Position numbers and translations under genes: made by a program
The notes under the pieces: model-generated
The model's database searches: none
Told to the model about the DNA's origin: nothing
The model's input: only the letters and a program-made list of their open reading frames with translations
In this document: positions 1 to 8,282 of the stretch, piece by piece
Layout of the letters: each line of letters starts with the position of its first letter
How positions within the stretch are numbered: the stretch's first letter is position 1
Assembly: GCF_000217795.1 (NCBI RefSeq)
Contig: NC_015681.1
Span: forward strand, 1,975,244 to 2,039,243
From: Thermodesulfatator indicus DSM 15286
GTDB lineage: Bacteria; Desulfobacterota; Thermodesulfobacteria; Thermodesulfobacteriales; Thermodesulfatatoraceae
DNA: 64,000 nt
Direction of reading: 5' to 3'

Positions 1-751
1 GGAGGATAACGGCCCGCACTTCATCTTTGGTTATTAAGCCCCTTTCGTAGAGAAATTCTTTTTCTTTTAGGCCAAAGACAGGATTTTTGTTTAACTCTTC
101 AGATATGATAATTACTAGGTTTGGAGTTTTAAAGTCTTTTTGAGAAAAATCAGCTGGTGTTCCGTCTATTATATTTTCTTCAGGGCGGCCTAAACGTTCA
201 GCCACGATCATCTTTATCTGGTAAAGACGAGCTTCTAAAAGGGTGTGGGCAATCCTTTTGGGAGAATTTTCGGAGTCAGTAAGAATTACGAGTTTTTTGT
301 ATTGCCTAACAAGGGCCGGAATATCCTCTAAAGTATGGTTTCTTTCAGTTTTTCGAGAACCGTGAAGGCTAACAAAAAAAGCGCCTTCCCAGAGGATTTT
401 GGCTTCAGCAAAAGCGACCTGGAGGCTCGAAAGGGCAGGAATTAGTTTTATTTCCCGAGGGTCAAAGCGGGTGAGAAATTTTTTACCCACCCCAAAAAAC
501 AAAGGATCTCCTGAAGCCCAAAAGGCTACTTTTTTCTCAGAGGAGAGAGCTTTTTCTACTTCTTCTAAAGCTTCACTGAAGTGTTTGAAAAAAAACCAGT
601 TTTTGTGTGAGAACTTTCTGTGCCAAGGGACGAGTTTATCTTTAAGGTGCAAAGCCGCTACTATTTTATCAGCTTCTTCAAGGGCTTTGTTAATCTCTGA
701 GGTATAATCTTTTACAGGTAAGCCCAAAACCCAAAGTTTTGTCTCTTCCAT
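1..751 (-). CDS. cbiE: CbiE/CbiT fusion, cobalt-precorrin-7 C5-methyltransferase plus start of C15-methyltransferase (3'-truncated by window edge)
   Basis: Read on the minus strand, this gives a 250-codon open frame that runs off the left edge. It begins MEETKLWVLGLP and has the SAM-methyltransferase 'ASGDPLFFGVGKKF' stretch of the CbiE/CobL amino-terminal domain. The last visible residues (EKEFLYERGLITKDEVRA) match the opening of the CbiT domain, where the family has a GLITK-EVR motif, so this is a CbiET (CobL-like) fusion. CbiE methylates C5, and CbiT methylates C15 and decarboxylates, in anaerobic corrin synthesis. The gene is divergent from the btuC-like gene across about 120 bp. The ATG at 751 has only a weak ribosome-binding site; a TTG two codons upstream is possible. 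Confidence 0.85.
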   Translation of the reverse strand, partial: MEETKLWVLGLPVKDYTSEINKALEEADKIVAALHLKDKLVPWHRKFSHKNWFFFKHFSEALEEVEKALSSEKKVAFWASGDPLFFGVGKKFLTRFDPREIKLIPALSSLQVAFAEAKILWEGAFFVSLHGSRKTERNHTLEDIPALVRQYKKLVILTDSENSPKRIAHTLLEARLYQIKMIVAERLGRPEENIIDGTPADFSQKDFKTPNLVIIISEELNKNPVFGLKEKEFLYERGLITKDEVRAVIL

Positions 752-873
752 CTTTGTCAAACTATCGCCCTTGATCCCAAGTGGCAAGATTTTTTTTACA
801 AACCAATCTTGATTAAGCAGGAGTTTTGGTTTGAGGGTTGAAAATTTTTGCCTGTCCCCACTATATTTGGCTT

Positions 874-1848
874 ATGAAAAAAAATAGGCCTCTTCTGGTT
901 TATCTATTCCTTACTTTAGGTCTGATAGGCGCAATTTTTCTGGCCCTTACTCGTGGAGCGGTGAACTTAAACTTTCTTGATCTTTCTCCCGTTGAAAAAG
1001 ACATATTCCTCTACGTGAGGGTACCTCGAGTTCTTCTGGCGGTTCTGGTAGGTGGGGCTCTCGTATTGAGCGGTATTCTTTTTCAATATGTTATGCAAAA
1101 CCCACTGGCCGACTCTTTCACTACCGGAGCTTCAGCTTCGGCGGCGCTGGGAGCCGTAATTGCTATCTTTTTTGGACTTACACATTTTATCTTGCCCTTT
1201 GCCCTGGGTTTCACTTTGCTGGGCCTAGCTATCGTTTACCGCATTGCGTCTTACCAAGGGAGGCTTCTTCCTATAACCATGCTTTTGGCAGGCATTGTTA
1301 TTAGCACTTTTTCTTCCGCCACTATAAGCCTCCTTAAATACCTCAGTGATGATTCGGTTTCTTCCATAGTTTTTTGGCTAATGGGAGGCTTCCAGAATGC
1401 TTCTTACGCCAAAATCGTTCTCCTTGTCGTGACTTTATTGCTAGTGACGTTTAGTCTCTACCGCCGCGCCCTTATGCTTGATCTCATAAGCTTTGACGAA
1501 GCTACGGCCATTTCAAGTGGTGTCCCTGTTTACCGCTTAAGAAAAGAACTACTTTTTTACGGAGCTCTGCTTACGACCTTTGCCGTAGCCTTTTCAGGTA
1601 TAATAGGTTTTGTAGGTTTAATAGTGCCTCATATTTTGCGTCTTTTGGGTTTTTCGCAGGCTAAAAAAATCATACTTACCGGGTTGTTTTCAGGAGCTAT
1701 TTTTATGGTTCTGGCGGACTTATTAAGCCGCACTATACTTCCTCAGGGAGAAGAACTGCCAGTTGGCATTTTAACTTCCAGCATCGGTGGTCTCTTCTTT
1801 CTTTATCTTTTGGTGAAAAGGCGGAAATCCCTTTATGAGTTTGATTAG
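874..1848 (+). CDS. btuC: Vitamin B12/iron-type ABC transporter permease (BtuC/FecCD family)
   Basis: This 324-residue, very hydrophobic FecCD-family permease has the typical 'RVPRVLLAVLVGGALVLSG' and 'GFVGLIVPHILRLL' segments and ends in a basic tail. It would form the inner-membrane channel of an importer together with the ATPase that overlaps its 3' end by 14 bp. The convergent binding-protein gene and the surrounding corrinoid synthesis genes make cobalamin or cobinamide the likely substrate, but siderophore permeases belong to the same family. I chose ATG 874 because the frame upstream (from TTG 838) adds an atypical 12-residue extension. That extension overlaps a short repeat, TTTGCCTGTCCCCA, seen again near 3,385 and 3,426. 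Confidence 0.85.
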   Translation: MKKNRPLLVYLFLTLGLIGAIFLALTRGAVNLNFLDLSPVEKDIFLYVRVPRVLLAVLVGGALVLSGILFQYVMQNPLADSFTTGASASAALGAVIAIFFGLTHFILPFALGFTLLGLAIVYRIASYQGRLLPITMLLAGIVISTFSSATISLLKYLSDDSVSSIVFWLMGGFQNASYAKIVLLVVTLLLVTFSLYRRALMLDLISFDEATAISSGVPVYRLRKELLFYGALLTTFAVAFSGIIGFVGLIVPHILRLLGFSQAKKIILTGLFSGAIFMVLADLLSRTILPQGEELPVGILTSSIGGLFFLYLLVKRRKSLYEFD

Positions 1849-2602
1849 CTTAAAAAAGTTCAGAGTAAAAAAGGGAAGCTTTTACTTAAAAATAGACGAC
1901 CTTTACCTTTCTTCAGGTGAGTTAGTAGCTATATGTGGTCGCAACGGGAGCGGCAAAACTACTTTTATCAAAGCTTTAACGGGCCTTATTCCCTACAAGG
2001 GAAGTTATTTATTAAACAGCCAGGAGTTTAAAAAAATACCTGATAAAGAGAAATATCGTGTTATTTCCTATTTACCTCAGGAAGGGCGTTTAGGGCTCCC
2101 CTTTGATGTTTTCTACGTGGTATTGAGCGGGCGTTTCCCTATAACTGATGGGAAAAAATATAGACCAAAAGATTTCGTGGCCACGGAAAAAATCCTGGAA
2201 AAACTTGAGTTGACTTCCTTTAAAGCAAGACCTTTTCAGCAGCTTTCAGGAGGAGAAAAAAGAAGAGTACTTCTAGTCCGGGCGTTAAACCGTGAAGCTA
2301 AGTTACTTTTTTTAGATGAACCCTTTTCTGGCGTTGATCTTCTCCATCAGCAGAAAATTTTACAATTTTTACGCTTTTACGTGCAAGAACTAAACGCCCT
2401 TGTGTTGGTGGTGGTGCACGAACTGAGTCTGGCTTTAAGACATTTTGACCGGCTACTTTTCTTGGAAAATGGAATGCTTATGGGAGATTTAACCCCAGAA
2501 GAAGTTACCGAAAGTTTTTTGAGCCGTTTAATAGGCCTTCCTACTAAACTTTTGCGCCCCAAAGACCCTAACTTTGATGGTATTTATTTAGTAGGCCGAT
2601 AA
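1835..2602 (+). CDS. btuD: ABC transporter ATP-binding protein (BtuD-like)
   Basis: This is a 255-residue ABC ATPase. Walker A is GRNGSGKT (residues 35-42), the signature is LSGGEKRR (about 136-143), Walker B is LLFLDEP (about 156-162), and the switch histidine is in VVVHE. It overlaps the permease gene by 14 bp, so the two are translationally coupled, and it would power corrinoid uptake with them. Its last 19 bp overlap the end of the convergent btuF-like gene on the other strand. The family also contains siderophore ATPases, so the substrate is inferred from context only. Confidence 0.87.
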   Translation: MSLISLKKFRVKKGSFYLKIDDLYLSSGELVAICGRNGSGKTTFIKALTGLIPYKGSYLLNSQEFKKIPDKEKYRVISYLPQEGRLGLPFDVFYVVLSGRFPITDGKKYRPKDFVATEKILEKLELTSFKARPFQQLSGGEKRRVLLVRALNREAKLLFLDEPFSGVDLLHQQKILQFLRFYVQELNALVLVVVHELSLALRHFDRLLFLENGMLMGDLTPEEVTESFLSRLIGLPTKLLRPKDPNFDGIYLVGR

Positions 2603-3384
2603 TGTTTCCAGAATAAACTGTTAAGCTTAATTACAGCGTCAAAAGAATTAAGGCCAGGTCTTGCAAATTCAATTTCGGGAACTTTTACCACTACCGCTGA
2701 TAAACTCTTAAAATAAGGACGTTCTTTAGGAGGAACAGGGTTTCGGTTCATTGGGCCTTCTTGATACAGATAAAAATCAGGAGAAAGGGCTATAATTTTT
2801 TCTGGGGAAATGAGAACGTGTTTTTTTTGCACGTTTACAGGGTTTATACCTCCAGCTGCACGAATTATGTCCGTGACGATACTTTTTTGCCCAGCTACCT
2901 TTAAAGGTAGGCTTGTTATTTCGTATATAACTTTGGGTTGATAGGGTAAAGGCTTTACCTGTGTAAGTTTAGCCGAGAGCTTGACTATTAATTGACGGGC
3001 TTTTTCCTCTCTGCCAAGGATGTTCCCAAGGTCTTTGATACATTTAAGGATTTCATCGAGCGTGCGCGGGTCGTAACGATAGACTTTAGCGTCAAACCGG
3101 CCCGCCAATTCATCAGGGAAGGCCCGTTTAGAGCCCACTATTAAAACATCAGGACGCAAAGCTTTTATTAACTCCAGGTTAGGGCGTAAATGAGAGCCTA
3201 CTTTAGTAGCTTTAGGGAAGAAATGGTCGTGGCGAGTTACGCCAACGACCTCATCTTCTATGCCCAATGCTTTAATAATCTGACTGGCCCCTGGGTAGAG
3301 AACAACGATTCTTAAAGCGTTAGCCTGTGTAGCCCCTAAAAAAGTCCACCAGAATATAAGGCTAATTAAAAAACATTTTTTCAT
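2584..3384 (-). CDS. btuF: Periplasmic corrinoid-binding protein (BtuF-like)
   Basis: This is a secreted substrate-binding protein of about 266 residues. A signal peptide (MKKCFLISLIFWWTFLGATQANA) is followed by a helical-backbone binding fold: 'RIVVLYPGASQIIKALGIEDEVVGVT', 'LRPDVLIVGS', and 'AAGGINPV'. In BtuF/FhuD proteins this fold delivers substrate to a BtuCD-type transporter. It is encoded convergently to the permease and ATPase genes, with a 19-bp overlap at the 3' ends. I chose the ATG at 3384 because it directly starts the signal peptide. The longer frame from 3408 would put eight extra residues ahead of it, encoded by a GGGGACAGGCAAA repeat. Confidence 0.82.
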   Translation of the reverse strand: MKKCFLISLIFWWTFLGATQANALRIVVLYPGASQIIKALGIEDEVVGVTRHDHFFPKATKVGSHLRPNLELIKALRPDVLIVGSKRAFPDELAGRFDAKVYRYDPRTLDEILKCIKDLGNILGREEKARQLIVKLSAKLTQVKPLPYQPKVIYEITSLPLKVAGQKSIVTDIIRAAGGINPVNVQKKHVLISPEKIIALSPDFYLYQEGPMNRNPVPPKERPYFKSLSAVVVKVPEIEFARPGLNSFDAVIKLNSLFWKHYRPTK

Positions 3385-3446
3385 TTTGCCTGTCCCCAAA
3401 TTTTTCACGAAAATTCTAACTCAAATTTGCCTGTCCCCAAATTTTT
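3385..3446. repeat. Two direct copies of a 21-bp repeat containing TTTGCCTGTCCCCA
   Basis: Two identical 21-bp copies (3385-3405 and 3426-3446) stand 41 bp apart between btuF and the riboswitch. A third, 14-bp match lies at 847-860 just upstream of btuC. On the minus strand the unit reads TGGGGACAGGCAAA, and in btuF it lies immediately before the start codon. No function is evident. The spacing and its confinement here to the btu genes could mean a dispersed REP-like repeat or a binding site. Confidence 0.5.
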
Positions 3447-3483
3447 CTTGAAAAGAAAAGCGAGTTTTGCTAATTAATTTTCT

Positions 3484-3698
3484 TGCCCTAGGTGCCCCGC
3501 TACAACAAACAGAGTTGGGGCGGGGTTAAACGGGAAGTCCGGTGAAAATCCGGCGCTGGCCCGCAACCGTAACCGGGGACGAAAGCCGCTAGGCCCAATT
3601 GGGCGACAGGCCACTGGGGCTTAAGGCCGAAAGGCCAAAGGCCCTGGGAAGGCGCGGTGAGTAGGATGATCCGGAAGCCGGGAGACCGGCCTAGGGCA
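3484..3698 (+). ncRNA. Cobalamin riboswitch (aptamer)
   Basis: The 5' leader of cbiK carries the hallmarks of the cobalamin aptamer: GGGAAGTCCGGTGAAAATCC at 3532-3551, then CTGGCCCGCAACCGTAA, the GCCACTG segment near 3610, and a B12-box-like GCCGGGAGACCGGCC near 3676-3690. A closing stem can be drawn between CCCTAGG (3486-3492) and CCTAGGG (3690-3696). Binding of adenosylcobalamin normally represses the downstream genes, here cbiK-cbiL. Confidence 0.95.
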
Positions 3699-3767
3699 TG
3701 CTAGGACGGGGCTTCGAGGCTTCCTGCCCCGTTCGGGATTAGTCTTCCCGACGGCCCGCCTCGCAAG

Positions 3768-3796
3768 CCCCTCCAAAAATTTTATCAAAGGAGGGG
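3768..3796 (+). promoter_or_regulatory. Shine-Dalgarno-sequestering hairpin of the riboswitch expression platform
   Basis: CCCCTCC (3768-3774) is the exact complement of GGAGGGG (3790-3796), which contains the ribosome-binding site four bases before the cbiK ATG at 3801. The 7-bp stem with a 15-base AU-rich loop would hide the Shine-Dalgarno sequence. This suggests that the riboswitch acts on translation initiation. The alternative pairing that frees the site was not worked out. Confidence 0.7.
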
Positions 3797-3800
3797 TCAT

Positions 3801-4724
3801 ATGTTACACAAAATTTCAACGGTTATTTGTTTGGCATTAGTTCTTTTTTGGGGTGGTTCTGCTTTCGCTCAAATTTTCAAGATGAAACACCCACCGCTTA
3901 AGGAGAAGCCAGCCATTGTCATTGCCGCTTTTGGTACTTCAACAAAGGCACAGGTTACTTTTGATTTGTTTGACAAGCAGCTTCGTCATGAACTTCCGGG
4001 TTATGAAATCCGCTGGGCGTTTACTTCTGATATCATCAGAGCAAAAATGAACAAAATTTATGCCAAAAAGCGCTTGCATAAAAGGCTTTACAGCCTTCAA
4101 GAAGTATTGGCGAAACTCGAAGCGGAAGGTTATCGCCAAGTTGTGGTCCAACCACTTCACATCTTCCCTGGCATCGAATACAAAGAAGTTCTTAACATTT
4201 GTGAGAACTTCCCAGGTCTCCGTATAGTTGTAGGAGAACCTCTTTTTACCCGCTGGGAGACCATTTACGAAGTGTTAAACGTCCTTTCCAAAGAATTTTT
4301 AAAGCCAGAAGAAGGAATAAATATTCTTGCTGCTCACGGAACCGATGTTACTTGTGATACGGCTAATATAACTTATCTGGGACTTGATTGGATTTTGAAT
4401 AACCACTTTCCAAATGTAGTGGTAGCCACTGTAGAAGGGGTTCCTGATGCTGAAAGCATTCTTAAAAAAGCCATTTCTTATCCTGGGGAAAAAGTGAAGT
4501 TTATTCCTATTATGTATGTGGCAGGTGACCACGTTATGAACGACATCTTCGGTGAAGAAGATTCTTGGCGGGCTGAGCTAGAAAAAGCCGGCAAAAAGGC
4601 CCAGTGCGTAACCACTGTTATAAATGGCAAGACTTATTACAAAGGCCTTGGTATGTACCCAGAAGTAAATGAAATCTTTATTGAAGGCATTAAGAGATAT
4701 CTTGAAATTATTGAAAAATTCTAG
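3801..4724 (+). CDS. cbiK: Sirohydrochlorin cobaltochelatase CbiK with signal peptide (periplasmic CbiKp-like)
   Basis: This 307-residue protein is predicted to insert cobalt into sirohydrochlorin. After a clear signal peptide (MLHKISTVICLALVLFWGGSAFAQ) come the family features 'PAIVIAAFGTST', the metal-site histidine region 'VVQPLHIFPGIEYKEV', 'LAAHGTD' and 'MYVAGDHVMND'. A secreted CbiK paralog (CbiKp) is known from Desulfovibrio, where a cytoplasmic copy also exists. Here the secreted form sits in the riboswitch-controlled operon itself, two bases upstream of cbiL. The start follows a strong GGAGGGG site that can be sequestered by the riboswitch. Where this protein meets its substrate, made in the cytoplasm, is not explained by the sequence. 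Confidence 0.9.
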   Translation: MLHKISTVICLALVLFWGGSAFAQIFKMKHPPLKEKPAIVIAAFGTSTKAQVTFDLFDKQLRHELPGYEIRWAFTSDIIRAKMNKIYAKKRLHKRLYSLQEVLAKLEAEGYRQVVVQPLHIFPGIEYKEVLNICENFPGLRIVVGEPLFTRWETIYEVLNVLSKEFLKPEEGINILAAHGTDVTCDTANITYLGLDWILNNHFPNVVVATVEGVPDAESILKKAISYPGEKVKFIPIMYVAGDHVMNDIFGEEDSWRAELEKAGKKAQCVTTVINGKTYYKGLGMYPEVNEIFIEGIKRYLEIIEKF

Positions 4725-4726
4725 CC

Positions 4727-5431
4727 ATGCCTAAGCTCTACGGTGTGGGGGCAGGTCCGGGTGATCCGGACCTACTTACCCTTAAGGCTCTCAAAGTATT
4801 AAATAGCGCTAAGACCATTTTTGTTGCCAGTTCAAGCAAAAACGCCTATTCCTTGGCAGCGAAAGTAGTTTCTTCGCATGTTCCAGAAGGAAAAGAGCTT
4901 AAACCTTTAAGCTTTCCCATGACCTACGATGAAAATGCGCTTTCAAGAGCCTGGAAGGATAATGCCAAGACTGTGTTAAAAGCACTAGCTGAAGGAGATG
5001 TAGCCTTTCTCACTATGGGAGATCCGAGTTTTTATTCAACTTTTGTTTATCTGGCCCGGGAGATAAGAAAGCTCGCTCCTGAAGTTGAAATAGAATTGGT
5101 GCCTGGTATAACCGCGGCGCAAGCGGCTGCAGCCAGGCTCAATTTAAGTCTGGCCGAAGGAGATGAAACTGTATTATTTGCTTCTGGTGCAAAAGGAGGC
5201 CAAATAATAAGAAAATTTGGCGGGCAGGTAAACTCTATAATCCTTTACAAGGTTTATCGTTCTTCAAAAGATATTTACAACGCCTTAAAAGAAAAAGACC
5301 TTCTAGATAAAGTTAAAGGGATTTCCTGTTGTTCCATGCCTGAGGAAAAAGTTTATCCTGATGCATTATCTTTAAAGAACAAAAAGCTCCCTTATTTTAC
5401 CCTCTTCATTGTAGGAGGTAGAAAAATTTAA
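4727..5431 (+). CDS. cbiL: Cobalt-factor II C20-methyltransferase CbiL
   Basis: This 234-residue SAM-dependent tetrapyrrole methylase opens with the family GxGPGDPDLLT motif (MPKLYGVGAGPGDPDLLTLKA). It also has the 'FLTMGDPSFYSTF' and 'VELVPGITAAQAAAARL' motifs typical of CbiL/CobI, which methylate C20 early in corrin synthesis. It follows cbiK by two bases and is its co-transcribed partner under the cobalamin riboswitch. The product of CbiK is the direct substrate of CbiL, which fits the pairing. Confidence 0.92.
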   Translation: MPKLYGVGAGPGDPDLLTLKALKVLNSAKTIFVASSSKNAYSLAAKVVSSHVPEGKELKPLSFPMTYDENALSRAWKDNAKTVLKALAEGDVAFLTMGDPSFYSTFVYLAREIRKLAPEVEIELVPGITAAQAAAARLNLSLAEGDETVLFASGAKGGQIIRKFGGQVNSIILYKVYRSSKDIYNALKEKDLLDKVKGISCCSMPEEKVYPDALSLKNKKLPYFTLFIVGGRKI

Positions 5432-5451
5432 ACCTGGATTTCGGCTTAGTT

Positions 5452-5478
5452 ATTGGGGGTCTGAGGTGAAGCCCCAAT
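5452..5478. terminator. Possible bidirectional terminator between cbiL and cbiD
   Basis: ATTGGGG (5452-5458) and CCCCAAT (5472-5478) form a 7-bp stem between the convergent ends of cbiL and cbiD. There is no strong T-run on either side, so termination is plausible from position but not certain. Confidence 0.4.
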
Positions 5479-5494
5479 ACCTTGCTCCCCAATT

Positions 5495-6595
5495 TTAGTG
5501 TTCCACCCAGGCTAGAGGTTTTCCTGAAAAATCAAACAATATGCCTCGAATAAAAACTTTTCGGTTGGCCATTTGTCTGGCTTCTTTTACGGCTTTTAGA
5601 GTTAATTTTTCCGCCCAAAGGGGCAAAGCTTCTGGTGATTTCTCTTTTAAAGTTTCTAAAAAAAACCTCGCGGTTTGTCCTTCAGCTAAGATATTAATTG
5701 TTTCTTCGGCTACGTTTATTTCTTTAGCCAGCTTTAACATCATTTCTAAAGGTATTTTATTGTGTTTAGCGTGGGTATTGGAAAGCCCTTTAGCTACTTT
5801 AGCCATTTTCCCTACCATTAAGCCCAAGGTTACCCTTTCGAAACCATAAGCTGCTGCTAATTTAAGAGAAAAACCTATAAAATCACCAACTTGAACAAAA
5901 GCTTCCTCAGGGAGCTCAGAGAAAAGCTTTTGACAGAAGGCCTCACTTCTTCCACCTGTAGCAAAAACAACTTCCTTTAGTTTTAAGGTTTTAGCTACGC
6001 GTAAGGCTTTGGCAATGGTGGCCTTGTAAGCTGCTGTAGAAAAAGGAATTACCACTCCTTTAGTGCCCAGAATTGAAAGACCACCTTCTATACCCAGACG
6101 AGGATTCAAAGTCTTTTGGGCTAGTTTATCGCCTTCGGGAACGGAGATAGTGATAATCACGTCTTTCCTCGTTCTTTGAGGTCCAAGCACTTCGCTAATC
6201 ACATTTTCCATCATGCATCGCGGCACAGAAGTGATAGCAGGTTCACCAACCGGCAAACCAAGCCCTGGTTTGGTTACTATACCCACTCCTTCACCGGCTT
6301 TAAAAATAATTTTGCCTGTCCCTTGTTTTAATTCGACTTTTACCTGAATTTCTGCTCCATGGGTGACGTCAGGATCATCTCCGGCATCTTTTATTACCGA
6401 AGCTTTTGCTGAAAAACCATTTTTTGAAATATAAGCAATAGGAATTTTTACATTTTGACCGATTGGAAGAGTAAGTTTTACTGTTCTAGGTTTTTTGCCT
6501 TTAACTATATAAATAAGGGCTGCTTTAAGGGCTCCTGTGGCACAAGTACCTGTAGTAAAGCCCAGCCGACCTTTAACATGTTTGGGAAGTTTCAT
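5495..6595 (-). CDS. cbiD: Cobalt-precorrin-5B C1-methyltransferase CbiD
   Basis: This 366-residue CbiD-family enzyme methylates C1 of cobalt-precorrin-5B. The amino terminus 'GRLGFTTGTCATGALKAAL' is the family signature. Further matches are 'DAGDDPDVTHGAEI', 'GEGVGIVTKPGLGLPVGEPAI' and 'GLSNTHAKHNKIPL'. It starts one base after the cbiC stop and is the last gene of the minus-strand run marC - deacetylase - cbiC - cbiD. Its length is normal for the family and no key motif looks damaged. Confidence 0.94.
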   Translation of the reverse strand: MKLPKHVKGRLGFTTGTCATGALKAALIYIVKGKKPRTVKLTLPIGQNVKIPIAYISKNGFSAKASVIKDAGDDPDVTHGAEIQVKVELKQGTGKIIFKAGEGVGIVTKPGLGLPVGEPAITSVPRCMMENVISEVLGPQRTRKDVIITISVPEGDKLAQKTLNPRLGIEGGLSILGTKGVVIPFSTAAYKATIAKALRVAKTLKLKEVVFATGGRSEAFCQKLFSELPEEAFVQVGDFIGFSLKLAAAYGFERVTLGLMVGKMAKVAKGLSNTHAKHNKIPLEMMLKLAKEINVAEETINILAEGQTARFFLETLKEKSPEALPLWAEKLTLKAVKEARQMANRKVFIRGILFDFSGKPLAWVEH

Positions 6596-6596
6596 T

Positions 6597-7241
6597 TTAT
6601 AACGCTAGCTTAATAAGGGCGTTGACCAGAGCCACCGCTATAGTAGAACCACCCCTAGTGCCCAAAAGGGTAATGTAAGGAGCAGGTGATTTTTCAACCA
6701 ATAAGGCTTTGTACTCTGCTGCACCAACAAAACCTACAGGAACACCAATAATCAAGCTAGGAGGCCTTGCTCCTTTCTCTAAAGCTTTAATTAAGGCTAA
6801 AAGGGCTGTGGGGGCGTTTCCAATAACAAAGATGTCTATATTTTTACTTCTGTCAGAAATTGCTTTTTCCACTGAACAGATGGCCCTGGTTATACCACGC
6901 CTTTGGGCTTCTTTTATAACTTCTTCGTCGTCTATGTAACAGCAGACCTTTCCGCCAAGACGGGAGAGCTCTTTTTGGTTTATTCCTGAAACTACCATTT
7001 TTACGTCACAAAATATGTGGCCTCCTGATTTAAGGGCTTTTATCCCTCGAGACACAGCCAAAGGGTGAAAAACTAAGTCCTTGGCCAAACTTATATCTCC
7101 AGTGGTGTGAATAACTCGTTTTACCAGGGGGAGGGATTCTTCTGGAAAAGAAAGACCCTCTTTAGAGAGTAGATTTTCGATTATGCGAAAACTCTCTTTT
7201 TCTATCTCTTGAGGTTTAAGAATCAAGCTAGCTCCGGCCAA
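6597..7241 (-). CDS. cbiC: Cobalt-precorrin-8 methylmutase CbiC
   Basis: This 214-residue member of the CbiC/CobH family moves a methyl group from C11 to C12 of the corrin ring. The catalytic histidine region 'VKRVIHTTGDIS' is present. So are 'FCDVKMVVSGI', 'IGNAPTALLAL' and the carboxy-terminal 'GTRGGSTIAVALVNAL', all typical of the family. Its first 19 bp overlap the end of the deacetylase gene upstream, and cbiD follows after one base, so the two cbi genes are translated as a unit. Confidence 0.94.
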   Translation of the reverse strand: MAGASLILKPQEIEKESFRIIENLLSKEGLSFPEESLPLVKRVIHTTGDISLAKDLVFHPLAVSRGIKALKSGGHIFCDVKMVVSGINQKELSRLGGKVCCYIDDEEVIKEAQRRGITRAICSVEKAISDRSKNIDIFVIGNAPTALLALIKALEKGARPPSLIIGVPVGFVGAAEYKALLVEKSPAPYITLLGTRGGSTIAVALVNALIKLAL

Positions 7242-8266
7242 AAGTCTTTATGCACAGCTTTTACATAGTTAAGGACTTCTGGTTCTCGGTCTTTTTCTTC
7301 CATTTCTTCAAGTTTATCAGTGGGGATAAGCGAGCGACCAGCAAGTTCAAATAGCACTGCCGCAAGAGAATCGGCTAAACCCTGAAGGCTATATCCCCCT
7401 TCAAGGGTTAAAAGCAGGCGACCATTACAGTGTTTATCCGCTATTTGCTTTACCAGGCGTGCCAAATAAGCCACTCCTATGGGAGTAACCTGCATGCCGC
7501 CTAAAGGATCACCAAAATAAATATCAAAGCCAGCAGAAACAAGGACCAGTTCAGGCTTAAAGCGTTCGGCTATAGGAAGAAGGATTTGACGATATACAGT
7601 TGCATATTCTAGATCTCCACAACCTGCAGGAAGGGGCACGTTTACCGTAAAACCTTTTCCTTCACCTTCACCAATTTCTTCGACGGTTCCCGTTCCCGGA
7701 TAATAAGGATATTGATGAGAAGAAAAGAAAAGGACTTCTCTGTGGTGATAAAAAGATTTCTGGGTGCCGTTTCCATGATGTAGGTCCCAGTCAACAATGA
7801 GAATGCGTTTTAGCCCAAGTTTTTTGAGGGCATAATGAGCCGCTAGAGCCACGTTGTTAAACAGGCAAAAGCCCATGGCTCGATCATACTCGGCGTGATG
7901 GCCCGGTGGCCTAACTAAAGCAAAAACCTGTTTGGCCTGATCAGAAAAAATAGCATCAAGCCCAACAAACTGGGCTCCTACGGCTTTGATGGCTGCTTCG
8001 TAAGACTCTGGGCTGGTAGCTGTATCGGCATCAAGTTGAACACTTTGTCCGCTTGTTTGTTGAACAGTTTTTACATATTCTGGAGAATGATTCCAGGTAA
8101 GCTCTTCAAAAGTGGCTTCTCTTGGAGCTAAAATTTTATAAAGGTTATTTATATCTGGTTTTTCTAAACGGCTGTAAATTTTTTCTAATCTTTCTGGCCT
8201 TTCAGGATGGTATTCCCCTGGGTTATGTTTGAGAAAAATTTCGTCTTTTACAATGGCTATGTTCAT
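7223..8266 (-). CDS. Histone deacetylase/AcuC family amidohydrolase
   Basis: This 347-residue zinc hydrolase belongs to the class II HDAC/acetoin-utilisation family. Visible motifs are 'HPERPERLEKI', 'RPPGHHAEYDRAMGFCLFNNVALAA' (paired histidines), 'RILIVDWDLHHGNGTQ' (metal ligands), 'VSAGFDIYFGDPLGG' and 'LEGGYSLQGL'. Such enzymes remove acetyl or related groups from proteins or small amines. The bacterial substrate is unknown. ATG 8266 is preceded by an ideal AAGGAGG site, so the longer frame back to 8335 is not used. Its 3' end overlaps cbiC, and marC lies upstream in the same direction. Confidence 0.88.
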   Translation of the reverse strand: MNIAIVKDEIFLKHNPGEYHPERPERLEKIYSRLEKPDINNLYKILAPREATFEELTWNHSPEYVKTVQQTSGQSVQLDADTATSPESYEAAIKAVGAQFVGLDAIFSDQAKQVFALVRPPGHHAEYDRAMGFCLFNNVALAAHYALKKLGLKRILIVDWDLHHGNGTQKSFYHHREVLFFSSHQYPYYPGTGTVEEIGEGEGKGFTVNVPLPAGCGDLEYATVYRQILLPIAERFKPELVLVSAGFDIYFGDPLGGMQVTPIGVAYLARLVKQIADKHCNGRLLLTLEGGYSLQGLADSLAAVLFELAGRSLIPTDKLEEMEEKDREPEVLNYVKAVHKDFWPELA

Positions 8267-8282
8267 GTTGGGCCTCCTTGAT

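Noticed and set aside
399-707. 102-codon plus-strand ORF at the left edge
   Set aside because: It is antisense to the well-supported CbiE reading frame and has no family features.
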